64,000 bases of DNA from AA29 sp041481445 (GTDB lineage: Bacteria; Acidobacteriota; Vicinamibacteria; Fen-336). Location: positions 13,262 through 77,261 of the forward strand of contig JBGPBV010000016.1 in NCBI GenBank assembly GCA_041481445.1, in the 5' to 3' direction. Below the pieces are notes generated by a model that did not search any database, was not told the DNA's origin, and worked only from the letters and a program-made list of their open reading frames with translations. Made by a program: the position numbers and the translations under genes. Numbering within the stretch: position 1 is the stretch's first letter; every line of letters begins with the position of its first letter. Below are positions 8,511 through 17,772 of the stretch, piece by piece.

Positions 8511-10301
8511 ATGTCCGCTCCCCGGATGCGCTTTCGCCTGAAGGGGCAGGTCGACGACCTGCCCCGCACGTTCCTGCTGTTCGCGGACGGAGAGACGCGG
8601 GTCGGCAGCGCGCCCACCAACGACGTCGTCCTGCCGCAGGCCGGGGTGTCCCGCCGGCACGCCGTCCTCCGGGCCTGCGAGGGGGGCTTCGAGGTCACCG
8701 ACCTCGAGAGCAAGAACGGCGTCCACGTCAACGGCGTGCGCACCGCCTCCGCGGTCCTGGCCGCCGGCGACGAGGTACGCTTCGGATCCGTCTCGCTGGT
8801 CCTCGATCCGATCGACGAGGCCGACGTCGAGCTGGCGCTCGCCCTCGACGGTCGGGTCCCGGCGGCGCGGGCGCGTGAAGCGGCGGAGCGCGCCACCGAG
8901 ACGTGGGCGGGCGCGGAGCCTGTGGACGCGCTCGCGGTCGTCGAGCACCTGCTGGGCCGGTTGCGCGGCGGTCCCGCCGCCCTGGGGGATGCGCTCACCC
9001 GCCTCGTCGAAGAGGCCGGCCTGCAGGGCTGCTGCATCGCCGAGGTCCAGGAAGGCTCGCCGGTCGTGGTCGCGGCCGCGGGCACGCTACAGGCGGTGGA
9101 CGAGACGCGAGTGCTCGCCGCCGTGCAGGGCGCGGAGGGGCCGGACGCGACTTCCGGCGTGCTGGCCGGCGCTCCCGACCTCGTGTGGTCCGCGATGCCC
9201 GGCCATCCGCCCCGCGTCGCCCTCGCCTGGGGCGGTCGCCGCGCGGCTTCCCTGGAGCCGGTCCTCCGCATCCTGGTGCAGGCCGCGGCCTGGCCGGAGG
9301 CGGCGCCCCGACGCAGACACGCGGCGCCGGAGCCTCCGCGCCCGCTCGTGTTCCCCACCCACTACGTCCGCGGGACGTCGCGTCCCATGATGGCGCTGTA
9401 CGCCCTCATGGAGCCCATCGCCAACACCGGCCTGCCCGTCCTCCTCATCGGCGAGACGGGGGCGGGCAAGGAGGACGTGGCGCGCGCCCTGCACTTGTCG
9501 TCGGCGCGCGTGGGCGGCCCCTTCGTCCCCGTGAACTGCGCGGCCATCCCGTCCGAGCTCCTCGAGGCGGAGCTGTTCGGCGTCGGCAAGGGCGCGGCCA
9601 CGGGGGTGGCGCCGCGGACGGGGCGCTTCCAGGCCGCCCACGGCGGTACGCTGTTCCTGGACGAGATCGGCGAGCTCGGCCTCCCCCTCCAGGCCAAGCT
9701 GCTGCGCGCGCTGGAGAGCGGCGAGGTGGAGCCGCTGGCCGCCGCCCCCGTGCGCGTCGACCTGCGCATCGTGGCCGCCACCAACGTCGACGTCGCGACG
9801 CGCATCGAGGCCGGCCAGTTCCGTGCCGACCTCTACTATCGCCTGAGCGGAGCCGTCCTGCGGATCCCACCCCTGCGCGAGCGGCGGGGGGACATCCCCA
9901 CCCTGATCGACGGGATCCTCCGCCCGCTCGCGGTCGCCTCCGGCAAGCCCGTCCGAGGCGTGACCGCCAAGGCCCTGGTCGCCCTCGTCGACTACGACTG
10001 GCCCGGCAACGTCCGCGAGCTGGTGCACGAGATGCACCGCCTGTTCCACGGCTGCCCGGCCGGGGAGGCCGTGGAATTCGGCATGCTCCGCGACGATATC
10101 CGGGCGGGACCCCGCGCCGCGCGGAGAGCGCCGGACGGAGGCTCCCTGGAGCTGCAGCCCCAGGTCGACGCCCTCGAGGGCCGCCTCATCCAGGAGGCGC
10201 TCGCGCGGAGCGGCGGCAACCGGACGGAGGCCGCGAAGCTGCTGGGCATCTCGCGCAACGGCCTCGCTCTCAAGATCACGCGGCTCGGGCTCGACGCCTG
10301 A
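8511..10301 (+). CDS. FHA-domain AAA+ (NtrC-like) regulator with altered GAFTGA loop
   Basis: The 596-residue protein has an N-terminal FHA domain (about 10-100, VGSAPTNDVVLPQAGVSRRH), a GAF-like middle, an AAA+ domain (about 285-515) and a Fis-type HTH (about 550-595, NRTEAAKLLGISRNGLALKI). Walker A GETGAGKE is at 314-321 and Walker B LFLDEIG at 381-387. Instead of GAFTGA, the loop that touches sigma-54 reads GAATGV (361-366), losing the conserved Phe. The FHA domain implies control by Ser/Thr phosphorylation, plausibly by the kinase encoded at 12550. Whether it still activates sigma-54 promoters is open. Confidence 0.85.
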   Translation: MSAPRMRFRLKGQVDDLPRTFLLFADGETRVGSAPTNDVVLPQAGVSRRHAVLRACEGGFEVTDLESKNGVHVNGVRTASAVLAAGDEVRFGSVSLVLDPIDEADVELALALDGRVPAARAREAAERATETWAGAEPVDALAVVEHLLGRLRGGPAALGDALTRLVEEAGLQGCCIAEVQEGSPVVVAAAGTLQAVDETRVLAAVQGAEGPDATSGVLAGAPDLVWSAMPGHPPRVALAWGGRRAASLEPVLRILVQAAAWPEAAPRRRHAAPEPPRPLVFPTHYVRGTSRPMMALYALMEPIANTGLPVLLIGETGAGKEDVARALHLSSARVGGPFVPVNCAAIPSELLEAELFGVGKGAATGVAPRTGRFQAAHGGTLFLDEIGELGLPLQAKLLRALESGEVEPLAAAPVRVDLRIVAATNVDVATRIEAGQFRADLYYRLSGAVLRIPPLRERRGDIPTLIDGILRPLAVASGKPVRGVTAKALVALVDYDWPGNVRELVHEMHRLFHGCPAGEAVEFGMLRDDIRAGPRAARRAPDGGSLELQPQVDALEGRLIQEALARSGGNRTEAAKLLGISRNGLALKITRLGLDA

Positions 10302-10314
10302 AGGCGGGCCGCGT

Positions 10315-12447
10315 TCAGCGGCCGCGACTGCTCCGGCGGCTACGGTCGTGCGTCCAGCGCCAGGACGATCGGATCAGCTCGTCGCGTACCTCCATCACGC
10401 CGCGGCGCGCCGGGAGCGGCGCGGCCACGGCCCCGATGAGCGGGAAGAGGGCATCCCGGATCGCCGCCGGCAGCACCTGGTCGAGATATTCGAGGGCGGT
10501 CCCCCGCAAGGCCGCGTCGTGGCCGCGTACGGCGCGGCGCGCGATGTCGATCGGCTCTCCCTCCCGGGCCAGGGCCAGGATCGTGAAGACGTGGTCGAGC
10601 CGGATCGGGTCCGCGTGCCCTCCGAGCTCCTCCATCTCACGCTGCGCCGCCGCGAACGCCCGATCCGCGGGGACGGCCAGCCCCGCGCGCTGGCGTAGCC
10701 GGAGGAGGGCCGCCCCCGAGCGGTAGCGCACGTCGAAACGCTCGCATTCCAGGCCGGCGAGCAGGCCGTCGGCGGCGCGCCGGGTCGGAGCGGAGGCCAG
10801 CACGCGCGCGGCGCGCCGGCGGATCACGGGGTCCACCGCGGGGTCGAGCAACGCATCCACGAGCTGGCCGGTGAACCGGGACGCGGCCGGCCGCAAGGCG
10901 GGGACCACGTCCTTGAAGAGGTCGTCCCGCCGCAGCAGAGGCAGGGCGGCGGCGACGGCGGTCGCGTCCGAGAGGCCGAGCGCGAGGGCGGCGCGGATCC
11001 GGACGGGATCGCTCGAGCGCAGGTCGGCCACCTGACTCCCTTTCGGCTCCTCCTCCGCCGCCGCCGCCGGCACCGTCTCCTCCCGTCCGGCCTCTTCGCG
11101 CCCGGCGCTCTCCACCGCCCGCTGGGTCGTGGAATCCACGACCTCCTCCTGCTCGAGCCGGACCACGCCGCGGCGGAGGCTCTCCACCAGGGCCGTCACG
11201 TACGCGCGGTGGAAGCGCCACGTGACGGCCAGCATGGCCAGGGCCGCCGCCGTCGCCAGCAGGGCCAGCGCCCGGCCCACATGAGGACCGGCCACGACGA
11301 GGGCGAGGGCAGTGGCTCCGCTCCCCGCGAGCGTGCCCAGGCGGTCGGCGCCGACGTCGATCCAGGGCTTGGCCGGCCGCTTGAGGGTGTGGGGCAGGGG
11401 CGTGTAGAGCAGCTCGTAGGAAGAGCGGAACGTGGAATTCCTCAGGACGGCCTCCGCACCGCGGAGCAGGACCATGACGTTCATGCGCGGGATCACGCTG
11501 GCCACGCCCGCGAGGAGGGCCACGACCAGTGGATGCGTGGCCAGCGTGCCGGCCAGGCCGAGCCGCGTGAGCGATCGCCTCACCAGGGAGGCCTGCACGA
11601 TCAGCCCGGCCAACCCGGTGAAGGTGTGGAAGGCCGCGAAGAACCCGGCCAACGCCTGGCCTTGGGCAAACCGGCCGGCGGCGGCCGCGTTGAACGCGTA
11701 GTCCAGGAGCGCCTCCACGAACGCGCAGAGCACCATCAGCGCGGCCAGGGCGCGCAGGTAGGGATCCCGGGCGAGCCAGGCGAGCGACGGCTCGGACCGC
11801 GCCGGCTCCGCGTCCACGCGCGGCGACGGCCCCGGCCGCCCGGCGGCGGGCCGGCTCCGCCCGATCCCGCGCAGCGCCAGCGCGCACAGCACGAGCAGGC
11901 CCGCGAGACCGAGGAGCAGCGTGGGCACGCGGACCAGACGGGACGCGCGCCAGGTCAGGGCCCCCCCGAGGACGCCGCCCACGCTGGCCCCCGCCCCGAT
12001 CGTGCCCATGGCCTTCCGGGCCGCGTGCGGGTCGAAGCTCTCGTTGATCAGGGACCAGTACCCGGAGACCAGAGTGGCCCCGAACGTGGCCACGTGCAGG
12101 TAGACGAGGGCGGCCGCCGCCCGCGGCGCGCCCAGGCTCAGCGCCCACTCCAGGGCCAGGAGAAAGGCGCTCGACCAGAGCATCATGCGCACCACTGCCC
12201 CGGGATGGCGGCGGGCGGTGACACGCGACAGCGCGGCCACTGCGATCAGGGAGATCGCGGCGCCGGCGGCCAGGGCCAGCGGCAGCGTCGTGACCGGGAA
12301 CTCCGAGAGGAAGAACGCGTCGCGGACGACCTTGGCCGCCACCTGCTGGCCGACCAGGAGCCCCGCGCCCAGGGCGGCGCGCAGGGCGGTGACCGGACCC
12401 GTTTCGGGGCTCGATCCGCCCTCGGCGGCGTCGGCTTCACTGCTCAT
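10315..12447 (-). CDS. ATP/ADP-translocase-like (Npt/TLC) transporter with C-terminal HEAT repeats
   Basis: This is a 710-residue membrane protein. Residues 20-430 contain about twelve hydrophobic segments with features of Npt1/Npt2 nucleotide transporters (VRDAFFLSEFPVTTLPLA at the start, SGYWSLINESFDPHAARKAMGTIGAGASVGGVLGG in the middle, NSTFRSSYELLYTPLP later). After a charged linker, residues 490-690 form alpha-helical HEAT-like repeats (RIRAALALGLSD, RRRAARVLAS, RYRSGAALLRLRQ). This fused architecture is known in free-living bacteria; the substrate is unknown and need not be ATP. It converges with the FHA regulator, 13 bp apart, and diverges from the kinase gene. Confidence 0.8.
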   Translation of the reverse strand: MSSEADAAEGGSSPETGPVTALRAALGAGLLVGQQVAAKVVRDAFFLSEFPVTTLPLALAAGAAISLIAVAALSRVTARRHPGAVVRMMLWSSAFLLALEWALSLGAPRAAAALVYLHVATFGATLVSGYWSLINESFDPHAARKAMGTIGAGASVGGVLGGALTWRASRLVRVPTLLLGLAGLLVLCALALRGIGRSRPAAGRPGPSPRVDAEPARSEPSLAWLARDPYLRALAALMVLCAFVEALLDYAFNAAAAGRFAQGQALAGFFAAFHTFTGLAGLIVQASLVRRSLTRLGLAGTLATHPLVVALLAGVASVIPRMNVMVLLRGAEAVLRNSTFRSSYELLYTPLPHTLKRPAKPWIDVGADRLGTLAGSGATALALVVAGPHVGRALALLATAAALAMLAVTWRFHRAYVTALVESLRRGVVRLEQEEVVDSTTQRAVESAGREEAGREETVPAAAAEEEPKGSQVADLRSSDPVRIRAALALGLSDATAVAAALPLLRRDDLFKDVVPALRPAASRFTGQLVDALLDPAVDPVIRRRAARVLASAPTRRAADGLLAGLECERFDVRYRSGAALLRLRQRAGLAVPADRAFAAAQREMEELGGHADPIRLDHVFTILALAREGEPIDIARRAVRGHDAALRGTALEYLDQVLPAAIRDALFPLIGAVAAPLPARRGVMEVRDELIRSSWRWTHDRSRRSSRGR

Positions 12448-12549
12448 GCGCTCCCGTTCCGCGGTACGATCAGGCTGCCAAGATCAGCGCATCGTACGCC
12501 CGCCGGCCTCCTCGGCCACGGCCCGCGGGCCAGCGTGGGAGCGGGAGCC

Positions 12550-15500
12550 ATGCCCTCCACGGATCCCGAATCGTTCGCGGGGACCGAACGATTCGCCGTC
12601 CAGCGCCGCCTGGGTGCGGGGTCGTTCGGCGTCGTCTACGAGGCCTTCGACCGCCAGCGGAACACGCGCGTCGCGCTCAAGACCCTGCGCGTGGGCACGG
12701 GCCGCACCCTCTATCGTTTCAAGCAGGAGTTCCGGGCCCTGACCGACGTGTCTCATCCGAACCTGGTGACCCTCTACGAGCTGCTGGCGGAGGGTGACCA
12801 GTGGTTCTTCACGATGGAGCACATCGACGGCGTGACCTTCCTGCAGCACGTGCGGGGCAGCGAGGGCGGGACCTTCTCGAGCGGGTTCTCGTCCCCCACC
12901 ACCCCGGCGCTGGAGGCGCTGCTCCGGCCGCGCGGGTCGCCGGGATCCTCCGCGTCCACGGCGGGGTCCTCGGAATCGACTCCGGACGACGAGCCCGAGC
13001 CGCCGCCCGACCGGGTGCCCGATCCGCGGCCGGCGCTGCCGCCGATTCCAGCCGGGATGTCGGGCGCGGTCTTCACCGACCGCCTTCGCGCCGCCCTCGC
13101 CCAGCTCGCGGAGGGCGTCGGGGCCCTGCACTCCGCGGGCAAGCTCCACCGCGACATCAAGCCCTCGAACGTGCTCGTCACCGGGGCCGGGCGGGTGGTG
13201 CTGCTCGATTTCGGCCTCATCCGCGAGCTGCGACCGGACGTCACCTACACCGTCGAGACCGCGGGCACCCCCGCCTACATGTCGCCCGAGCAGGCGGCGG
13301 AGCGCCCGCTGAGCGAGTCCAGCGACTGGTACAGCGTGGGGGTCATGCTGTACGAGGCGCTCACCGGAAACCTTCCGTTCACGGGGGCCACCCTGCAGGT
13401 CCTCCGCCGCAAGCAGCTCGACGAGCCACCGCCGCCCTCCACCGTGGTCCCGGACGTCCCCGAGGACCTCGACGTCCTGTGCCAGGGTCTCTTGCGCCGC
13501 GCGCCCGGGCAGCGGCCGTCCGGGGCGGAGGTGCTCCGGCGGCTCCGCCGCGATGCCGTCGCCGCCGAGGTCACGTCGCCGCCGCCCCTCTCCGCGCCCT
13601 CCGCGGGAGTTCCCTTCGTCGGCCGGACGGGCGAGCTCGCGCGGCTCCACGAGGCCTACGCCGTCCTGCGCAGCGGACGCGCCATCACCGTGACCGTGCA
13701 CGGCGGATCCGGCATGGGCAAGACGGCCCTGGTCCGGTCGTTCCTCGACGAGGTGCGCGGGCAGAGTCCGCCGCCGGTGATCCTCTCCGGCCGCTGCTAC
13801 GAGCGCGAATCGGTCCCCTACAAGGCCTTCGACAGCGTCGTGGACGCGCTGAGCCAGCACCTGCGCCGCCTCTCGCCGGCCACCGTCGAGGCCCTCCTGC
13901 CCCACGACCTGTCGGCGCTGGTGCGCCTGTTCCCGGTGCTGCGACAGGTGCGCGGAGTAGGCACGCAGCGGCCCCCGCCGGAGATCCCGGACTCCTACGA
14001 GCGGCGCCGGCGGGCCTTCGCCGCCTTGCGCGAGCTGTTCGTGCGGCTGGCCGATCGCTACCCGGTCGTGGTCGTGATGGACGACCTGCATTGGGGCGAC
14101 GTGGACAGCGCGGCCCTGCTCACCGGGCTCATGGAGCCGCCGGACGCGCCGGCCGTGCTGATCATCGGGTGCTATCGGACGGAAGAGGCCACGACCAGCC
14201 CCCTGTTGTCCGTGCTCCTTCCCCTGCGCGACCTCCCGGCGGCGGCCCCCCTCGTGAAGATGGACATCCCGCTCGGGGAGCTGGGACCGGAGGAGGCGCG
14301 CGCGCTGGCCCGCGAGCTGCTCGGGCACCGTCCCCAGGCCACCGATCGCACGGAGGCGATCGTCCGCGAAGCACAGGGGAACCCGTTCCTGGTGGACGCC
14401 CTGTCCCGATTCTCGGCCGACGAGACCTCGGGCCTGGCCGTCGACGAGTTGATCTGGCGCCGCGTCCGCGAGATGCCCGAAGCCGCGCGGCGGCTCCTGG
14501 CCGTGGTGGCCACGGCCGGCCGGCCGATCGAGCTCGGGGTGGCCGTGCAGGCGGCCGGTCTCGAGGGCGAGGGCGACGCCGCGCTGGCCGCCCTGCGCTC
14601 CGTCCACTTCGTCCGCACCCGCCGGAGCTCGGCCTGGGAAGAGGTCGAGCCCTATCACGACCGCATCCGGTCCGCCGTCACCGCCGGCCTGCCCCCGGAC
14701 GAGACGCGCCACGTCCACGAGCGGCTCGCCACCGCGCTCCTCGCCTCCCGTCGGGCGGATCCCGAGCGGCTGGCCGAGCACTTCCGGGAGGCCGGACACC
14801 TCGAGGAGGCCGCCGACTACGCGGCCGCCGCCGCCGACGCTGCCGCGGAAGCGCTCGCCTTCGAGCGCGCGGCCCGCCTGTATCGGCTGTCGCTGAACCT
14901 GGTCGCGCATCCCCGGCCCCAGGACCAGCGGCTGCGGGTCCTTCTCGGCCACGCCCTCGCCAATGCGGGGCGCGGCCGCGAGTCCGCCGAGGCCTACCTG
15001 GCGGCGGTGGCGGGCGTGACCGACGCCTCCGAGCGGATCGATCTCCAGAGGCGGGCGGCCCAGCAGCTCCTCATGGCGGGGCATGTCGAGGCCGGGGACC
15101 GCCTGGTCGGCACCGTCCTGGACGCCGTGGGCATCTCCCGGCCCCGCACCACGCGCCAGGCCCTGGTCTCGCTGGTCCTGCGCCGCGCCTTCCTCTTCGT
15201 GCGTTGCTTCCCGCGCGCGTGGTTCCGCGAGCGCGAGGAGGCGCGGGTCCCCGCCCGCGACCTCCTCCGCATCGACACCTGCTGGTCGATGGCGGTCGGC
15301 TTGGGGCTCATCGACATGATCCGGGCCGCGGAGTTCCACGCGCGCAGCCTGCAGCTCGCCCTGCGGGCGGGCGAGCCGTACCGCGTCGCCCGCGGGCTGG
15401 CCCTGGAGGCGGTGTTCGTGGGCGTGGGCGGGACGAGGACCCGCCATCGCGTGGATCGCCTGCTCGGCGAGGCCAACGCCCTGGCCTCGAAGCTGGGGCA

Positions 15501-16434
15501 CGAGCACGCGCACGGAGTGGCGGCCATGGCGGACGGGATCTGCGCCTGGGTCCAGGGGCGCTGGAAGGACGCACGGCGCCTGTGCGACGAAGCGACGGCC
15601 CTCCTGCGCGGGCAGCGCACGGGCGCGACCTGGGAGGCGGACAACGCGGAGATGTACGCGCTGGCGTCCCTGTTCATGCTGGGCGAAGTGACGGAGCTGT
15701 CGCGACGGCTGCCCCGGCTGCTCGAGCGCGCGGAGGACCGCGGCAACCTGATGATGGCCACCAGCCTCCGGCTGGGCGGCTTCTTCGCCCACATCGCCTG
15801 GCTGGCCGCCGACGATCCGGACGGCGCCCGGCGCGAGCTCGAGAGGGGGCTGGCCGCGTCCACCGAGGGCAAGTTCGACTTCCGGCACATCTGGGCGCGC
15901 GGGGCGCGGCGGGACATCGCCCTCTACACGGGCGTCGGGCTCGAGGCGACTGCTCCCATCGCCGAGGGCTGGCGGCGGGCGGCCCGGCTGCTCGACCGCT
16001 TCCCGCAGGCCGGCCTCATCCTCGGGATGTTCTCTCGCGCCCGGCGGCGGCTGGCCCTGGCCGCGGCCGCCGCCGATCCCGACGCCGTCGGCCCGCACCT
16101 CGAGCAGGCGGATCGACACGCGCGCGACATGCAGCGGCACCGGACGCGGTGGGGCGACGCGCTCGCGTTGCTCGTGCGGGCCGGAGCCTCCAGCATCCGT
16201 GGCCACCGCGAGCGCGCGATCGCGGAGGCCGCGGAGGCGGAGTCGCGTCTGGAGGCAGCGGACATGGCCCTCCACGCGGCGGCGGCCAGGCACGGCCGGG
16301 GCGAAGCGATCGGGGGCGAGGCCGGACGCGCCCTGGTCACGGAGGCGGAGGCCTGGATGACCGGCCAGTCCATCCGCCGTCCGGACCGCATGGCCCGCAT
16401 GCTCGCCCCGGGAGCGTGGCGCAGGCCGAGCTAG
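12550..16434 (+). CDS. Ser/Thr protein kinase fused to AAA-type ATPase and helical repeats
   Basis: The 1294-residue protein begins with a PknB-like kinase: GAGSFGVVYEA at 22-32, Lys44, HRDIKPSN at 200-207, DFG at 220-222 and GTPAYMSPEQ near 239. A Ser/Pro-rich insert (about 104-172) splits the N-lobe/C-lobe junction. An ATPase of the AAA_16 type follows (FVGRTGELARL, Walker A GGSGMGKT 385-392, Walker B MDDLHWGD 510-517), then a long TPR-like helical region to the end. The layout matches PknK/MalT-type signalling proteins that sense a ligand through the repeats. Its targets are unknown; the FHA regulator 2 kb away is a candidate. Confidence 0.88.
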   Translation: MPSTDPESFAGTERFAVQRRLGAGSFGVVYEAFDRQRNTRVALKTLRVGTGRTLYRFKQEFRALTDVSHPNLVTLYELLAEGDQWFFTMEHIDGVTFLQHVRGSEGGTFSSGFSSPTTPALEALLRPRGSPGSSASTAGSSESTPDDEPEPPPDRVPDPRPALPPIPAGMSGAVFTDRLRAALAQLAEGVGALHSAGKLHRDIKPSNVLVTGAGRVVLLDFGLIRELRPDVTYTVETAGTPAYMSPEQAAERPLSESSDWYSVGVMLYEALTGNLPFTGATLQVLRRKQLDEPPPPSTVVPDVPEDLDVLCQGLLRRAPGQRPSGAEVLRRLRRDAVAAEVTSPPPLSAPSAGVPFVGRTGELARLHEAYAVLRSGRAITVTVHGGSGMGKTALVRSFLDEVRGQSPPPVILSGRCYERESVPYKAFDSVVDALSQHLRRLSPATVEALLPHDLSALVRLFPVLRQVRGVGTQRPPPEIPDSYERRRRAFAALRELFVRLADRYPVVVVMDDLHWGDVDSAALLTGLMEPPDAPAVLIIGCYRTEEATTSPLLSVLLPLRDLPAAAPLVKMDIPLGELGPEEARALARELLGHRPQATDRTEAIVREAQGNPFLVDALSRFSADETSGLAVDELIWRRVREMPEAARRLLAVVATAGRPIELGVAVQAAGLEGEGDAALAALRSVHFVRTRRSSAWEEVEPYHDRIRSAVTAGLPPDETRHVHERLATALLASRRADPERLAEHFREAGHLEEAADYAAAAADAAAEALAFERAARLYRLSLNLVAHPRPQDQRLRVLLGHALANAGRGRESAEAYLAAVAGVTDASERIDLQRRAAQQLLMAGHVEAGDRLVGTVLDAVGISRPRTTRQALVSLVLRRAFLFVRCFPRAWFREREEARVPARDLLRIDTCWSMAVGLGLIDMIRAAEFHARSLQLALRAGEPYRVARGLALEAVFVGVGGTRTRHRVDRLLGEANALASKLGHEHAHGVAAMADGICAWVQGRWKDARRLCDEATALLRGQRTGATWEADNAEMYALASLFMLGEVTELSRRLPRLLERAEDRGNLMMATSLRLGGFFAHIAWLAADDPDGARRELERGLAASTEGKFDFRHIWARGARRDIALYTGVGLEATAPIAEGWRRAARLLDRFPQAGLILGMFSRARRRLALAAAAADPDAVGPHLEQADRHARDMQRHRTRWGDALALLVRAGASSIRGHRERAIAEAAEAESRLEAADMALHAAAARHGRGEAIGGEAGRALVTEAEAWMTGQSIRRPDRMARMLAPGAWRRPS

Positions 16435-16462
16435 CCGTCTCCGGCGGCCGACCTCCGCGCGT

Positions 16463-16615
16463 GCCTTCGTCCGTGGCACGGTCCACCGCCGCCACCACCG
16501 CCGCGGGGGCCTCTTCGAACAGGAAGTGGCCTGCGCTCGGCACCGTCTCCAGCTGGAACGAAGGAAGGCCGTCCGCGAGCCGCCGGATGTCCGCTTCGGT
16601 GATGGCGGTCGGCGG
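16463..16615 (-). pseudogene. alpha/beta hydrolase C-terminal remnant
   Basis: About 50 codons on the minus strand read ITEADIRRLADGLPSFQLETVPSAGHFLFEEAPAAVVAAVDRAT, the C-terminal end of an alpha/beta hydrolase including the catalytic-His motif GHF. Nothing of the nucleophile region remains. The 5' side ends abruptly near 16,615, and the frame has no stop in the expected place, running on into the end of the kinase gene. Confidence 0.6.
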
Positions 16616-16802
16616 CCGCGCCGACCTCGCCGCGCGCGTTCCCGGCCTGTGGGACCTGCTGACGCACGACAACCCCTTCTCGTCCGAGCGCGCGCGGCGT
16701 GAGCTAGGATGGTCGCCCGTCATCCCGCCCTCGGAAGGCCTCCCGGAGGCGTTCCGCTGGTGGCACGACCACCGGTCCCGCCGGCAGAGAGAGGAGCACT
16801 GA
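16614..16802 (+). pseudogene. NAD-dependent epimerase/dehydratase C-terminal remnant
   Basis: About 60 codons end four bases before the SMP-30 start. DNPFSSERARRELGWSPVIPPSEGLPEAFRWW is the typical C terminus of a sugar-nucleotide epimerase or dihydroflavonol-reductase-like protein. The Rossmann part is absent, and the 5' side stops at the same point as the opposing hydrolase remnant. The tight spacing shows that an epimerase once led the SMP-30 transcription unit. Confidence 0.6.
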
Positions 16803-16805
16803 GAC

Positions 16806-17714
16806 ATGCCTCGTGCCTTGACCCTGATCACCGTTCCGATCACCGTCGCCATCGCCCTGGCCGCCCCCGCGGCCGCGTCCGAGGACCTGCGCGCCCCCGG
16901 GGCGAAGGTCGAGAAGCTGGCCGGAGATTTCTCGTTCACCGAGGGCCCGACCGCCGACGCCGCCGGCAACGTCTTCTTCACCGACCAGCCGGGCGACCGG
17001 ATCATGAAGTGGGGCGTGGACGGAAAGCTCACGACCTTCCTCCAGCCCGCGGGACGCAGCAACGGCATGTATTTCGACCGCGCCGGGAACCTCATCGCCT
17101 GCGCGGACGAGAAGAACGCGCTCTGGTCCATCGGCAAGGACGGCCAGATCACGGTGATCTGGACGGAGTACCAGGGCAAGAAGCTGAACGGGCCCAACGA
17201 CGTCTGGGTCCATCCGAGCGGCAGCCTCTACTTCACCGACCCCTTCTACAAGCGGCCATGGTGGTCACACGACGCGCCGCCGCAGGACGGCCAGCACGTC
17301 TATCGCCTGTCCGCCGATCGCAAGACGATCACGCGCGTGACGAGCGACCTCGAGCAGCCCAACGGCATCATCGGCTCGCCCGACGGCAAGACGCTGTACG
17401 TGGCGGACATCAAGGCCGGCAAGACCTACGCCTACGACATCCAGGCGGACGGCAGCCTTGCCGGCAAGCGGCTGCGCGCCGCGCTCGGCTCCGACGGGAT
17501 GACCCTGGACGACAAAGGCAACCTGTACCTGACCGGCAAGGGCGTGCACGTGTTCGACAAGACGGGCGCGGAGATCCAGGTCTTCGACATCCCCGAGGAC
17601 TGGACGGCGAACGTGAGCTTCGGCGGGGCCGGCCACCGCACGCTGTTCATCACCGCCAGCAAGGGGCTCTACGCGGTCCGGCTGCGGGTCAAGGGCGCGA
17701 ACGCGGCCAAGTAG
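16806..17714 (+). CDS. secreted SMP-30/gluconolactonase-like protein
   Basis: This is a 302-residue protein with a signal peptide (residues 1-24, ending AAAAS-like) and a six-bladed beta-propeller of the SMP-30/gluconolactonase/LRE family. TEGPTADAAGNVFFTD, LNGPNDVWVHPSGSLYFTDP, EQPNGIIGSPDGKTLYV and GSDGMTLDDKGNLYL carry the family's metal-binding Glu, Asn, Asn and Asp. It likely hydrolyses a sugar lactone in the periplasm. The gene sits between an epimerase remnant and a secreted Gfo/Idh/MocA oxidoreductase, consistent with sugar oxidation. Confidence 0.9.
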   Translation: MPRALTLITVPITVAIALAAPAAASEDLRAPGAKVEKLAGDFSFTEGPTADAAGNVFFTDQPGDRIMKWGVDGKLTTFLQPAGRSNGMYFDRAGNLIACADEKNALWSIGKDGQITVIWTEYQGKKLNGPNDVWVHPSGSLYFTDPFYKRPWWSHDAPPQDGQHVYRLSADRKTITRVTSDLEQPNGIIGSPDGKTLYVADIKAGKTYAYDIQADGSLAGKRLRAALGSDGMTLDDKGNLYLTGKGVHVFDKTGAEIQVFDIPEDWTANVSFGGAGHRTLFITASKGLYAVRLRVKGANAAK

Positions 17715-17772
17715 GCCTCGCCCCTTCGGAGACGTCCGCCGGCGGATGTAGACTCGTACCGGAGATCGGGCC

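Noticed and set aside
8511..12447. Long complementary-strand frames within the regulator and transporter genes
   Set aside because: They have the skewed Arg/Gly/Pro composition typical of antisense frames in G+C-rich DNA and contain no domain.
16337..17197. A long minus-strand frame across the SMP-30 gene start
   Set aside because: Only its last 50 or so codons look like protein (the hydrolase remnant); the rest is the shadow of the SMP-30 gene.
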